NCBI GenBank assembly: GCA_011524805.1 | Contig: WTJO01000085.1 | Location: forward strand, 1 to 7,909 | DNA from: Alphaproteobacteria bacterium | Lineage (GTDB): Bacteria > Pseudomonadota > Alphaproteobacteria > Puniceispirillales > Puniceispirillaceae | Direction of reading: 5' to 3' | DNA: 7,909 nt | Part shown: positions 1 to 6,862 of the stretch, in pieces | Position numbering within the stretch: position 1 is the stretch's first letter | How the letters are laid out: every line of letters begins with the position of its first letter | Notes under the pieces: model-generated | Told to the model about the DNA's origin: nothing | Databases searched by the model: none | Seen by the model: the letters and a program-made list of their open reading frames with translations, nothing else | Made by a program: the position numbers and the translations under genes

Positions 1-769
1 GTCAGAAATGAGCTGGACAAAGAAAAATGTTCACCCTGGCAAGATTGTATCTACCTCACAAGAAATTGATGTGGTGGTACTGGATATTGACATGACAAAG
101 AGACGTATCTCTCTTGGTCTGAAACAATGCACACCGAACCCGTGGGAAGATTTCAAAAATAACAATGAGGTGGGTGCAACCATTTCTGGCGAGATCAGAA
201 ACATCACCGAATTTGGTATTTTTGTCGGGCTGAATGCCGAGATTGACGGCCTTATCCATTTGTCTGATATTTCATGGGAAACATCTGGCGAACAGGCGCT
301 GGCAGGGTTTGAAAAAGGTGCGACCATTGAAGCCAAAATTCTGGAAATCGACCTTGAAAAAGAGCGTATTTCCCTTGGAATCAAGCAGTTAACTGATGAT
401 CCATATGCTGGTGAAGTTGACAAATTCAAGAAAGGCTCAATTGTCACCTGTACAATCACAGCGGTTACCGAACAGGGGCTAGAAGTGAGTGTTGGCGAGA
501 ATTCAACAGGCTTTATCAAACGTACTGACCTGTCTCGTGAGCGTAATGAGCAGCGCACTGACAGATTTGCGGTTGATGAGAAAATCGATGCCACAATCAC
601 CCAGTTTGATAAGAAGAACCGCTCACTGACCCTGTCTATCAAGGCACGTGAAATCGAAGAGGAACGCAAGGCAATGGCCGATTTTGGCTCATCAGATAGC
701 GGCGCGTCCCTTGGCGATATTCTGGGTGCGGCACTGGCCAAAAAAGAAGATGGTGATAGCGAAGAATAG
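1..769 (+). CDS. rpsA: 30S ribosomal protein S1, C-terminal part (5' truncated by window edge)
   Basis: Ribosomal protein S1 binds mRNA on the 30S subunit and helps unfold and recruit it for initiation. The reading frame is open to the left edge (first full codon at 2), so the ATG at 8 is internal and not the start. About 255 residues are present. Counting from that Met, residues 1-44 are the end of an S1 OB-fold repeat (motif RRISLGLKQ), about 55-125 form a full repeat (TEFGIFVGL, then GLIHLSDISW, then ERISLGIKQ), and about 142-213 form the last, more divergent repeat. These correspond to repeats 4 to 6 of the E. coli protein. The tail ends in SLGDILGAALAKK plus acidic residues, a form common in alphaproteobacterial S1. 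The first half of the gene lies outside the window. The identification is secure. Confidence 0.97.
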   Translation, partial: SEMSWTKKNVHPGKIVSTSQEIDVVVLDIDMTKRRISLGLKQCTPNPWEDFKNNNEVGATISGEIRNITEFGIFVGLNAEIDGLIHLSDISWETSGEQALAGFEKGATIEAKILEIDLEKERISLGIKQLTDDPYAGEVDKFKKGSIVTCTITAVTEQGLEVSVGENSTGFIKRTDLSRERNEQRTDRFAVDEKIDATITQFDKKNRSLTLSIKAREIEEERKAMADFGSSDSGASLGDILGAALAKKEDGDSEE

Positions 770-822
770 GTTGTCTGCCATCTGCTAGTCAGGCCAGAAG
801 GCCAGACATCAGATATTTGATG

Positions 823-861
823 AAGCGCCTCTGATATAATCATCAGGGGCGCTTTTCTTTT
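823..861 (+). terminator. Rho-independent terminator of rpsA
   Basis: A 13-bp stem pairs 823-835 with 842-854 around a 6-nt loop (836-841). It has one T-G wobble (830 with 847), a GC-rich lower half (GCGCC/GGGCGC), and a T-rich run, TTTTCTTTT, at 853-861. It lies 54 bp after the rpsA stop, so rpsA is probably transcribed separately from ihfB. Confidence 0.9.
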
Positions 862-905
862 GCGTCTGGTCTTTTCTGTCTGAAATGATTAGTTATTTGG
901 CTTGA

Positions 906-924
906 CCTTATAGCTAAAAGCAGT
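906..924 (+). repeat. Copy 1 of a 19-bp dispersed intergenic repeat
   Basis: The bases CCTTATAGCTAAAAGCAGT match 6860-6878 at 18 of 19 positions, including 15 in a row (910-924 and 6864-6878). Both copies sit outside genes on the same strand. This copy lies between the rpsA terminator and ihfB, next to a TTGACC sequence (902-907) that resembles a -35 box but lacks a clear -10 partner. Its function is unknown, and chance is possible for a match of this length. Confidence 0.5.
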
Positions 925-977
925 CATCTTTTTACCTAGCCTAAATATTGCCACTTTTGGAAACAGACAGGTGTAAT

Positions 978-1259
978 ATGACAAAGTCAGAATTGATTGC
1001 CCGCCTGGCCGAGCAAAACCCCACCCTCTATCACCGTGATATTGAAAAGCTGGTCAATACTGTCTTTGATACCATTACCACTGCGCTTGTTGAAGGTAAC
1101 AGAGTTGAGCTAAGAGGTTTCGGTGCCTTTTCTATCCGCGAGCGCAAAGCCCGACTTGGCCGCAATCCCAGAACAGGGGAAGCGGTAAATGTCGATGCCA
1201 AGCGGATGCCATTTTTCAAAATGGGGAAAGGCATGAAAGAACGGCTAAACAGATCCTAG
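978..1259 (+). CDS. ihfB: Integration host factor subunit beta
   Basis: This is the beta subunit of the IHF heterodimer, a nucleoid protein that sharply bends DNA during transcription, replication and recombination. The product is 93 residues, against 94 in E. coli. The N-terminus MTKSELIARLAE is nearly identical to the family. RGFGAFSIRER (about 46-56) leads into the beta-arm, and GRNPRTGE (61-68) carries the intercalating Pro64. An upstream in-frame ATG at 948 would add ten residues not found in the family. I chose 978 because of its family-like N-terminus and the AGGTG at 969-973. The partner gene ihfA is not in the window. No match to the IHF consensus site was found in the upstream gap, so autoregulation cannot be claimed. 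Confidence 0.95.
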   Translation: MTKSELIARLAEQNPTLYHRDIEKLVNTVFDTITTALVEGNRVELRGFGAFSIRERKARLGRNPRTGEAVNVDAKRMPFFKMGKGMKERLNRS

Positions 1260-1320
1260 CCGGCATGTCTGGCCTGCATCCGCAGAACAGAGCCAAGCGG
1301 CAAAATGCGCTTTGGATGAT

Positions 1321-1644
1321 ATGGTGATAACAGCGATTTTCAGATTTTTATGTTTCGGGCTGGTGCTGGCGTTGCTGGCTATGTTTGTCGCCCTGAACAA
1401 GCATCAGATGCAGCTATTTTTCTGGCCGTCCGCGCCTGCACTACAGATTGAAACATGGCTGGTGATGCTGATGGTACTTGGCATAGGCGTGCTTGTAGGT
1501 GCTGGCCTGTTCTGGTTTAGAGTGCTGGCACTAAAAGCACAGATATGGCGGCTGAACAGAGAAAAACAAAGCCGCGAAGAAGACGCAGCAGCCAAACTTT
1601 CACAAGATAGACCACCACAAAACACCCCCCGTCTGATATCCTGA
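1321..1644 (+). CDS. lapA: LapA-domain (DUF1049) inner-membrane protein
   Basis: This is a small membrane protein of the LapA (lipopolysaccharide assembly protein A) domain family. In E. coli, LapA works with LapB in the FtsH-dependent control of LpxC and so of lipopolysaccharide synthesis. The 107-residue product has a hydrophobic helix at about 4-25, a short loop containing the family-like NKHQMQLFFWP stretch (26-36), a second helix at about 45-66, and a charged, probably coiled cytoplasmic tail (WRLNREKQSREED). I chose the ATG at 1321, which has GGA at 1314-1316. A TTG at 1312 in the same frame would add three residues. The position right after rpsA-ihfB matches lapA in E. coli, although lapB is absent here. 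The family call is good, but the exact role in this organism is inferred. Confidence 0.85.
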   Translation: MVITAIFRFLCFGLVLALLAMFVALNKHQMQLFFWPSAPALQIETWLVMLMVLGIGVLVGAGLFWFRVLALKAQIWRLNREKQSREEDAAAKLSQDRPPQNTPRLIS

Positions 1645-1678
1645 TTCCCTTTTTTGGTATTATCTGCCCCCAAGATAT

Positions 1679-1685
1679 GGAGAGG
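1679..1685 (+). promoter_or_regulatory. Ribosome binding site deciding the trpF start
   Basis: GGAGAGG lies 3 nt (6 nt from its GGAG core) before the ATG at 1689. It is located inside what would be codons of an upstream ATG at 1677, which favours 1689 as the true start. Confidence 0.75.
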
Positions 1686-1688
1686 CCT

Positions 1689-2348
1689 ATGGCCGACACA
1701 CAAACAAGACACACACAGATTAAGATTTGCGGTGTCACCACAGCCCAGACCTATCAGCATTGCGCTGACCTTGGCGTTGACTGGATAGGGTTTGTGTTTT
1801 TTGAAAAATCACCTCGCCATCTAGGCTATGACCGCGCCGCAGAACTGGCTAATACTGCCGCCGCACATGCACCAAAGCGTGTTGCGCTCACCGTAAATGC
1901 AGATGATGCTATGCTGAAAAACATTATGACAGCAGCACGGCCTGAGATGATCCAGCTTCATGGCCATGAAACAGCCGACAGAGCGCAGCATATCCAGCAG
2001 ACATTCGGGGTGAAAGTCATGCCTGTTATCACCGTCAGCTCGGAAGCTGATCTGGCAAAGGCAGAGCCATTCCGGTCTTTTTGTGACTGGGTTCTATTTG
2101 ATGCGGCCATGCCCCCAGGCGCAGTCCTGCCGGGCGGCAGAGGCAAGCAATTTGACTGGCAGATACTAGACGGCTTTACCGCGACATATCCATGGATGCT
2201 GGCAGGCGGGCTGAACCCTGATAATGTGGCCAACGCAATCACCATGGTGCGCCCTGATGCAGTAGATATTTCATCTGGTGTCGAGATAGAAAAAGGTGTG
2301 AAGGACAATCAGCTTATCACAGAATTTGTGACGTCTGTACGGGGCTAG
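1689..2348 (+). CDS. trpF: N-(5'-phosphoribosyl)anthranilate isomerase
   Basis: The enzyme performs the Amadori rearrangement of phosphoribosylanthranilate to CdRP in tryptophan synthesis, as a cytosolic TIM barrel. The product has 219 residues, a normal length for the single-domain form. Visible motifs are IKICGVTT (11-18) with the catalytic base Cys14, GFVFFEKSPRH (34-44), the general acid Asp138 in LFDA, PGGRGKQFDW (148-157), and the phosphate-binding segments LAGGLNPDNV (171-180) and DISSGVE (193-199). All key residues are present. The gene starts 44 bp after lapA, and no promoter or terminator is obvious between them. A stand-alone trpF just upstream of trpBA is usual in alphaproteobacteria; it is not fused to trpC as in E. 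coli. Confidence 0.96.
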   Translation: MADTQTRHTQIKICGVTTAQTYQHCADLGVDWIGFVFFEKSPRHLGYDRAAELANTAAAHAPKRVALTVNADDAMLKNIMTAARPEMIQLHGHETADRAQHIQQTFGVKVMPVITVSSEADLAKAEPFRSFCDWVLFDAAMPPGAVLPGGRGKQFDWQILDGFTATYPWMLAGGLNPDNVANAITMVRPDAVDISSGVEIEKGVKDNQLITEFVTSVRG

Positions 2349-2374
2349 CCAGACCCGAATTTCTGCCTATTTTG

Positions 2375-2422
2375 ATGAAAGATATTCCGAAGCTGGATTT
2401 TTTTAACATTTTCGCGGTCTAG
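2375..2422 (+). other. Possible 15-codon leader-like ORF in the trpF-trpB gap
   Basis: An ATG at 2375 opens a frame encoding MKDIPKLDFFNIFAV and ends at TAG (2420-2422). Three of the 15 codons are Phe (2399-2404 and 2411-2413) and none is Trp. It has no recognisable Shine-Dalgarno sequence upstream. It overlaps the weak stem at 2389-2426. A frame this short can easily arise by chance. I list it because it and the stem are the only structures seen in this 165-bp gap (2349-2513), which otherwise has a 7-T run at 2398-2404 and no convincing promoter. Confidence 0.2.
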
Positions 2423-2433
2423 CTTTGATTTTT
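2389..2433 (+). terminator. Weak terminator- or attenuator-like hairpin between trpF and trpB
   Basis: Positions 2389-2397 can pair with 2418-2426 (9 bp, two of them G-T wobbles) around a 20-nt T-rich loop. The stem is followed by GATTTTT, with the T run at 2429-2433. The stem is weaker and the loop longer than in the two clear terminators of this window, so this is tentative. Confidence 0.25.
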
Positions 2434-2501
2434 GCTGGTCATTTGAGCTGTGAAACCCTAATTTGATGGCTCAGACAAGAGGCTGGCTATTACAGCAAGG
2501 C

Positions 2502-2506
2502 AAGGA
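2502..2506 (+). promoter_or_regulatory. Ribosome binding site deciding the trpB start
   Basis: AAGGA lies 7 nt before the ATG at 2514, a near-ideal spacing. The in-frame TTG at 2463 and ATG at 2466 lack any such site. Confidence 0.8.
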
Positions 2507-2513
2507 TTATATT

Positions 2514-3758
2514 ATGGTCGAGCAGTCACGAAATTCATTCAAACATCTGCCAGATGAAAATGGTAGATTTGGCATCCATGGCGGCCGGTTTGTCGCGGAA
2601 ACATTAATGCCGCTTATTCTGGATGTTGAAAAACATTACCATGCGGCGCGCACTGACAAGCAGTTTCAGGATGAGCTTGCCTATCTTCACAAACATTATG
2701 TTGGCAGACCCTCTGCACTCTATTTTGCCGAACGGCTGACAGAGTATTTTGGTGGCGCAAAGCTATATCTGAAGCGTGACGAGCTGAACCACACAGGCGC
2801 GCATAAAATCAATAATGTGCTGGGTCAGGCACTGCTTGCCAAGAAAATGGGCAAGACCAAAATTATTGCCGAGACAGGCGCAGGCCAGCATGGGGTTGCC
2901 ACCGCAACAGCCTGCGCGCTGTTCAATATGGAATGTGAAGTCTTTATGGGCGCAGAAGATGTGCGCCGCCAGAAACCAAATGTGGACAGGATGCGGTTGC
3001 TTGGCGCCAAGGTGCATGCCGTGACCTCAGGCACCTCTACGCTGAAAGATGCGATGAATGAAGCCTTGCGCTACTGGGTCGCCAATCCTGAAACACATTT
3101 TTATATTATCGGCACAGTTGCAGGCCCTCACCCCTATCCGGAGATGGTGCGTGATTTCCAGTCTGTTATCGGCCACGAAGCAAAAGAACAGCTGATGGAA
3201 GCAGAAGGCAGATTGCCAGATGCACTAATCGCCTGTATCGGGGGCGGGTCAAACGCGATGGGGCTGTTCTATCCGTTTCTTGATGATAAAACAGTTGATA
3301 TTTACGGTGTTGAAGCCGCCGGCCACGGTATTGATACAGGCATGCATGCTGCCAGCCTGACAGGCGGCACACCCGGCGTATTGCATGGCAATAGAACCTA
3401 TCTTCTGCAGACAGATGAAGGCCAGATCAAAGATGCCCATTCAATCTCTGCAGGGCTGGACTATCCCGGTATCGGGCCGGAACATGCATGGCTTCATGAT
3501 AGCGGACGGGTGAATTATGTATCTGCAACAGATGAAGAAGCTCTGAAAATGTTCCAGCTATGCTCACGGCTTGAAGGTATAATTCCTGCGCTTGAGCCTT
3601 CTCATGCGCTGGCCTTTGCTTCAAAAATGCTGCCTGAAATGTCATCTGACAAGATTGTTATCCTGAATATGTGTGGCAGAGGCGACAAGGATCTGGAAGC
3701 TGTTCTGCCAAAGCTGGAAGAGCGCGGTCTGCTGTCGCTTGATAAAGGAGAGGCATGA
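2514..3758 (+). CDS. trpB: Tryptophan synthase beta chain
   Basis: This PLP enzyme condenses indole, channelled from TrpA, with L-serine to give tryptophan, as an alpha2-beta2 complex in the cytosol. The product has 414 residues, within the family range. Visible motifs are GRFGIHGGRFVAETLM (17-32), LNHTGAHKINN (91-101) with the PLP-binding Lys98, AETGAGQHG (119-127) with the catalytic Glu120, the PLP phosphate loop GGGSNA (243-248), and GRGDKD (388-393). The residue before that last motif is Cys387, where the Salmonella enzyme has the PLP-contacting Ser377. The start at 2514 gives a family-like N-terminus and has a good ribosome binding site. It is of the ordinary TrpB1 type. The stop overlaps the trpA start, so the two subunits are probably translationally coupled. 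Confidence 0.97.
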   Translation: MVEQSRNSFKHLPDENGRFGIHGGRFVAETLMPLILDVEKHYHAARTDKQFQDELAYLHKHYVGRPSALYFAERLTEYFGGAKLYLKRDELNHTGAHKINNVLGQALLAKKMGKTKIIAETGAGQHGVATATACALFNMECEVFMGAEDVRRQKPNVDRMRLLGAKVHAVTSGTSTLKDAMNEALRYWVANPETHFYIIGTVAGPHPYPEMVRDFQSVIGHEAKEQLMEAEGRLPDALIACIGGGSNAMGLFYPFLDDKTVDIYGVEAAGHGIDTGMHAASLTGGTPGVLHGNRTYLLQTDEGQIKDAHSISAGLDYPGIGPEHAWLHDSGRVNYVSATDEEALKMFQLCSRLEGIIPALEPSHALAFASKMLPEMSSDKIVILNMCGRGDKDLEAVLPKLEERGLLSLDKGEA

Positions 3759-4576
3759 TGGGTGGACGCATAGCACGCTGTTTCTCAGAGGCAAAATCAG
3801 AAAATCGTGCCGTGCTGGGGATGTTTGTCTCTGCTGGCGACCCTGAGGCTGGACTGTCAGAACAAATTCTGGATGTGCTGGTCTCAAATGGTGCAGATTT
3901 TATCGAGCTTGGCATGCCCTTTTCAGACCCGATGGCAGATGGCCCTGCGATTCAGGCCTCCAGCCTGCGCGCTATCAAAGCTGGTATGACGCTGGAAAAG
4001 ACACTTGATATCGCCACACGCTTCAGGAAAAACCACCCTGATACGCCACTGATTTTGATGGGCTATTTCAACCCTATCTATATTTATGGCACTGACCGCT
4101 TTCTTGACGCAGCAGCTAATGCAGGGGTAGATGGGCTAATCATTGTTGATTTGCCGCCTGAAGAAGATGATGAATTATGCACGCCTGCTCGTCAGGCAGG
4201 GCTTGATTTTATCAGACTTGTAACCCCCACCACTCTGGGTGACAGGCTGGAGGTGGTGCTGAATAATGCAGGCGGATTTGTCTATTATGTCGCGATTGCC
4301 GGCATTACAGGCACCAAAAGCGCCGAGACAGATTCGATTAAACAGGCAATGACCCGGATTAACGGGGCAACCGACCTGCCATGTGTCACAGGATTTGGTA
4401 TCAGAACAGCTGAGCAGGCGCATCAGGCAGCACAGGTAAGTGACGGGGTTGTGGTTGGGTCTGCCCTTGTCCAGCTAATAGAAGATGCAGCAGAGACAAA
4501 TCCGTTAAATCATGATAGACTGCTGTCGGATATGGGCTCATTTTGTGCCGGGCTGGCCGCGGCCATGAAGCGATAG
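3755..4576 (+). CDS. trpA: Tryptophan synthase alpha chain
   Basis: This TIM-barrel subunit cleaves indole-3-glycerol phosphate to indole and glyceraldehyde 3-phosphate and passes indole to TrpB. The product has 273 residues (E. coli 268). The catalytic Glu51 lies in FIELGMPFSDPMADGP (49-64), with Asp62 in the same motif. YYVAIAGITGTKSA (177-190), the phosphate-binding GFGI (213-216) and VVVGSALV (232-239, Ser236) are all present, so it should be active. Translation can start at ATG 3755, overlapping the trpB TGA by 4 nt, or at the adjacent ATG 3758, overlapping by 1 nt. AAAGGAG at 3744-3750 sits 4 nt and 7 nt before them respectively, so 3758 may be preferred. The two products differ by one Met only. 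Confidence 0.97.
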   Translation: MMGGRIARCFSEAKSENRAVLGMFVSAGDPEAGLSEQILDVLVSNGADFIELGMPFSDPMADGPAIQASSLRAIKAGMTLEKTLDIATRFRKNHPDTPLILMGYFNPIYIYGTDRFLDAAANAGVDGLIIVDLPPEEDDELCTPARQAGLDFIRLVTPTTLGDRLEVVLNNAGGFVYYVAIAGITGTKSAETDSIKQAMTRINGATDLPCVTGFGIRTAEQAHQAAQVSDGVVVGSALVQLIEDAAETNPLNHDRLLSDMGSFCAGLAAAMKR

Positions 4577-4610
4577 CACAGGAAAAACAGCTAGGCAGTA
4601 ATGCCGGAAA

Positions 4611-4616
4611 AGAGGG
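4611..4616 (+). promoter_or_regulatory. Ribosome binding site deciding the accD start
   Basis: AGAGGG lies 5 nt before the ATG at 4622. It falls inside the would-be coding sequence of an upstream in-frame ATG at 4601, which supports 4622 together with the family N-terminus MNWITN. Confidence 0.7.
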
Positions 4617-4621
4617 TAGAG

Positions 4622-5500
4622 ATGAACTGGATAACAAACTCTGTTCTGCCTAAGATAAAAGCATGGGTTGGCGATTCAGATGTACCTGATCACCTATGGA
4701 TAAAATGTCCGGCATGCGACCAGATGCTGTTTCACACAGATTATAAGGCATCATATAATTGCTGCTCAACCTGTGGCCATCATGCCAGCCTGCCCCCCGA
4801 ACAGCGCTTTGAGATGCTGTTTGATAATGGCCAGTACGAGATAATTGATATTGACGCACGTAAAGACGACCCGCTGAAATTCAAAGATAGCAAACGCTAT
4901 ACAGACAGATTAAAAGCCACCCGCGCCAAAACAGGCACGCAAGATGCACTTGCTATAGCCTCTGGCATGATGGGCGGTATGAATGTGGTAATCGCTGCCT
5001 TTGATTTCAGATTTATGGGCGGGTCAATGGGGCGCATTGTTGGCGATGGCCTGCTTGCTGCCGCCGAACAGGCAGTGCAGAAAAAGGCCTGTCTAATTAC
5101 AGTGCCGTCTTCGGGCGGGGCAAGAATGCAGGAAGGTATTTTATCTCTGATGCAATTGCCACGTTCGATTATCGCAATAGAAAAGGTAAAATCGGCCGGT
5201 CTGCCCTATATTGTGCTGCTTGCCCATCCGACAACAGGCGGCGTTACAGCTTCTTTTGCAATGCTTGGCGATATTCACATGGCCGAGCCTGGCGCGATTA
5301 TCGGCTTTGCCGGCAGACGTGTTATCGAAGAAACTGTGCGCGAGAAGCTGCCAGATGATTTCCAGACTGCCGAATATCTCAAAGATCATGGCATGGTAGA
5401 TATGGTTACCCCGCGGGGTGCGCAACGGGACACGCTGATAAGCCTGTTCCAGATGCTAACCTATTCACGTACAGGCAAGCCTGACATTGCCGCTGAATAA
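4622..5500 (+). CDS. accD: Acetyl-CoA carboxylase carboxyltransferase subunit beta
   Basis: AccD pairs with AccA to form the carboxyltransferase that moves CO2 from biotinylated AccB to acetyl-CoA, giving malonyl-CoA for fatty acid synthesis. The product has 292 residues, near the usual 285-305. It has an N-terminal zinc ribbon with Cys29-x-x-Cys32 and Cys48-x-x-Cys51, the same spacing as in E. coli. The crotonase-like carboxyltransferase core follows: FDFRFMGGSMG (127-137), SSGGARMQEG (163-172) and HPTTGGVTASFAMLGD (202-217). The start MNWITNSVLPKIK is the typical form. The gene follows trpA after 45 bp and runs into folC, the usual alphaproteobacterial trpA-accD-folC order, so it probably shares the trp transcript. 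Confidence 0.97.
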   Translation: MNWITNSVLPKIKAWVGDSDVPDHLWIKCPACDQMLFHTDYKASYNCCSTCGHHASLPPEQRFEMLFDNGQYEIIDIDARKDDPLKFKDSKRYTDRLKATRAKTGTQDALAIASGMMGGMNVVIAAFDFRFMGGSMGRIVGDGLLAAAEQAVQKKACLITVPSSGGARMQEGILSLMQLPRSIIAIEKVKSAGLPYIVLLAHPTTGGVTASFAMLGDIHMAEPGAIIGFAGRRVIEETVREKLPDDFQTAEYLKDHGMVDMVTPRGAQRDTLISLFQMLTYSRTGKPDIAAE

Positions 5501-6797
5501 TCTGCGGTGCCAGCAGGCGCTGGACAGGCTGACAAAACTTCATCCCAAGCTAATTGATTTAGGGCTGGAGCGCACGCTGGCATTAAGCCAGAAAATGGGT
5601 GCGCCTCATCTTCATCTTCCACCCACCATCCATATTGCCGGCACGAATGGCAAAGGCTCTACGGCGGCAATTTTGCGGAGTATGCTTGAAGCACATGGCT
5701 ATTCTGTGCATGTCTATGCCTCGCCACATCTATGTCGTTTTAATGAGCGGATCAGGCTGAATGGCACACTTATTTCAGATGATCATCTGGCAGATATTCT
5801 GGAACGGATTGAAGCTGTGAATGGCGGCTCGCCTGTTACCTTTTTTGAAAGCACTACCATCGCCGCCTTTACAGCCTTTGCCGAACAGGACGCTGATTTT
5901 CTGATTCTGGAGACAGGGCTTGGCGGCAAATATGATTCAACCAATATCATTGAGCGCCATGCCTGCTCTATCATCACCCCTATCGCCCGTGACCATGAAC
6001 ATTTTCTTGGCACAGAGCTGGCAGATATAGCCGAGCAAAAAGCAGGTATTTTCAAGCCTGCCTGCCCGTCTGTCTGGGCGGCACAGGATAAGGCGGTCGC
6101 AGACAGGCTATCATACTGCGCCAACATCGAAGATATAGGCAATATTCTGGTTGAAGGGCAAGATTTTTCAGCCCGTCCAGTCTCACAGGATGAGTTTTTG
6201 CTCTCAATAGGCGATAGTGAAATCACCCTGCCTATGCCCGCGCTATTTGGCAGACACCAGCTTCAAAATGCGGCACTTGCCTATGGCTGTATGATACAGC
6301 TTGGCCTGTCGCCAGAACATAAGGCTACTGCGAACGGGCTGAAAAATGCGTACTGGCCAGCGCGGGTGCAAAAACTTGAAACAGGTAATTTGCTGAGGCT
6401 GGCGGGAATTTCGGAAATGTGGCTTGATGGCGCGCATAATGCCCATGGCGCGGCCGCGCTGGCTGAAGCGATCAGGGCACTATCAGATAATAGATGGGCA
6501 GTGATTTATGGCGCGCTTGATACGCGGCCGGCTGAACAGTTTTTGTCTCATATCAGCCCTCTGACAGATAAAGTATATTGCCTTACGATTCCGGGGTCTG
6601 ATGCCGCCATCCCCGCCGACAATCTTTGCCAGACAGCTGCGTCAATGGGTATCGAGGCTGTCAGTTGTCAGCATATTGAAGAGGTAATGCAGAAAATAGC
6701 GCAGGATAACGCTGGTGCAGACAGGGCAGTGCTGGCATGTGGCTCTTTATATCTGGCTGGTCATCTGCTTGAAAAGAACGACACCCTGCCAGACTAG
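5487..6797 (+). CDS. folC: Bifunctional folylpolyglutamate synthase / dihydrofolate synthase
   Basis: This Mur-ligase-like enzyme adds glutamate to dihydropteroate and to folates, using ATP. The product has 436 residues. Visible motifs are HPKLIDLGLERT (19-30), the ATP-binding P-loop IAGTNGKGST (50-59), YASPHLCRFNERI (77-89), LETGLGGKYDSTN (141-153), ITPIARDHEHFLG (163-175), EQKAGIFK (183-190) with Lys185 at the usual carboxylated-lysine position, and the C-terminal-domain motif LDGAHNAHGA (313-322). The first in-frame ATG would remove the conserved N-terminal helix, so translation must begin further upstream. TTG 5487 is the best candidate and overlaps accD by 14 nt; CTG 5493 or 5502 are alternatives. 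Initiation is probably coupled to accD translation, since no good ribosome binding site is seen (AGG at 5473-5475 is 11 nt away). Confidence 0.93.
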   Translation: MPLNNLRCQQALDRLTKLHPKLIDLGLERTLALSQKMGAPHLHLPPTIHIAGTNGKGSTAAILRSMLEAHGYSVHVYASPHLCRFNERIRLNGTLISDDHLADILERIEAVNGGSPVTFFESTTIAAFTAFAEQDADFLILETGLGGKYDSTNIIERHACSIITPIARDHEHFLGTELADIAEQKAGIFKPACPSVWAAQDKAVADRLSYCANIEDIGNILVEGQDFSARPVSQDEFLLSIGDSEITLPMPALFGRHQLQNAALAYGCMIQLGLSPEHKATANGLKNAYWPARVQKLETGNLLRLAGISEMWLDGAHNAHGAAALAEAIRALSDNRWAVIYGALDTRPAEQFLSHISPLTDKVYCLTIPGSDAAIPADNLCQTAASMGIEAVSCQHIEEVMQKIAQDNAGADRAVLACGSLYLAGHLLEKNDTLPD

Positions 6798-6810
6798 CCA
6801 TATATTCTCT

Positions 6811-6825
6811 GGCTGGCCGCCAGCC
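6811..6825. other. Short GC-rich hairpin after folC
   Basis: GGCTGG (6811-6816) and CCAGCC (6820-6825) form a perfect 6-bp stem with a 3-nt loop, 13 bp past the folC stop. No T run follows on the plus strand, so it is not a standard intrinsic terminator for folC. It might act as a 3'-end stabilising or pausing structure. Confidence 0.4.
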
Positions 6826-6827
6826 AT

Positions 6828-6862
6828 AAAAAAGGCCACCTTGCAGAATAGCAGGGTGGCCT
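6828..6862 (-). terminator. Rho-independent terminator of trxA
   Basis: Positions 6833-6844 pair with 6851-6862 (12 bp, one T-G wobble) around a 6-nt loop. Read on the minus strand, the stem is followed by six T residues (A run at 6828-6833 on the plus strand). It begins 20 bp after the trxA stop. On the plus strand the stem is not followed by T residues, so it should work mainly for trxA. Confidence 0.85.

Noticed and set aside
788..807. Small inverted repeat GGCC-AGAA-GGCC after the rpsA stop
   Set aside because: It has only a 4-bp core stem plus 3 bp beyond a mismatch and no T run. The strong terminator is just downstream.
31..843. Long open frame on the minus strand opposite rpsA (270 codons)
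   Set aside because: It lies antisense to a clear S1 gene, its product is Ser- and Arg-rich with no family features, and it runs into the rpsA terminator. It is a shadow of S1 codon use.
1305..1319. Mini-ORF ATG CGC TTT GGA TGA just before lapA
   Set aside because: Four codons with no ribosome binding site; most likely chance.
1645..1688. TATTAT (1658-1663) as a -10 box for trpF
   Set aside because: No -35-like sequence is present at 16-18 bp upstream, and the short gap after lapA fits co-transcription.
2463..2513. Upstream TTG/ATG starts extending TrpB by 16-17 residues
   Set aside because: They have no ribosome binding site and the extra residues are not family-like, while ATG 2514 has AAGGA at ideal spacing. 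The single Trp codon in this stretch is not enough for a leader peptide.
5783..6226. 147-codon minus-strand frame inside folC
   Set aside because: It is antisense to the conserved FolC core, with low-complexity Ser/Ala content and no recognisable motif.
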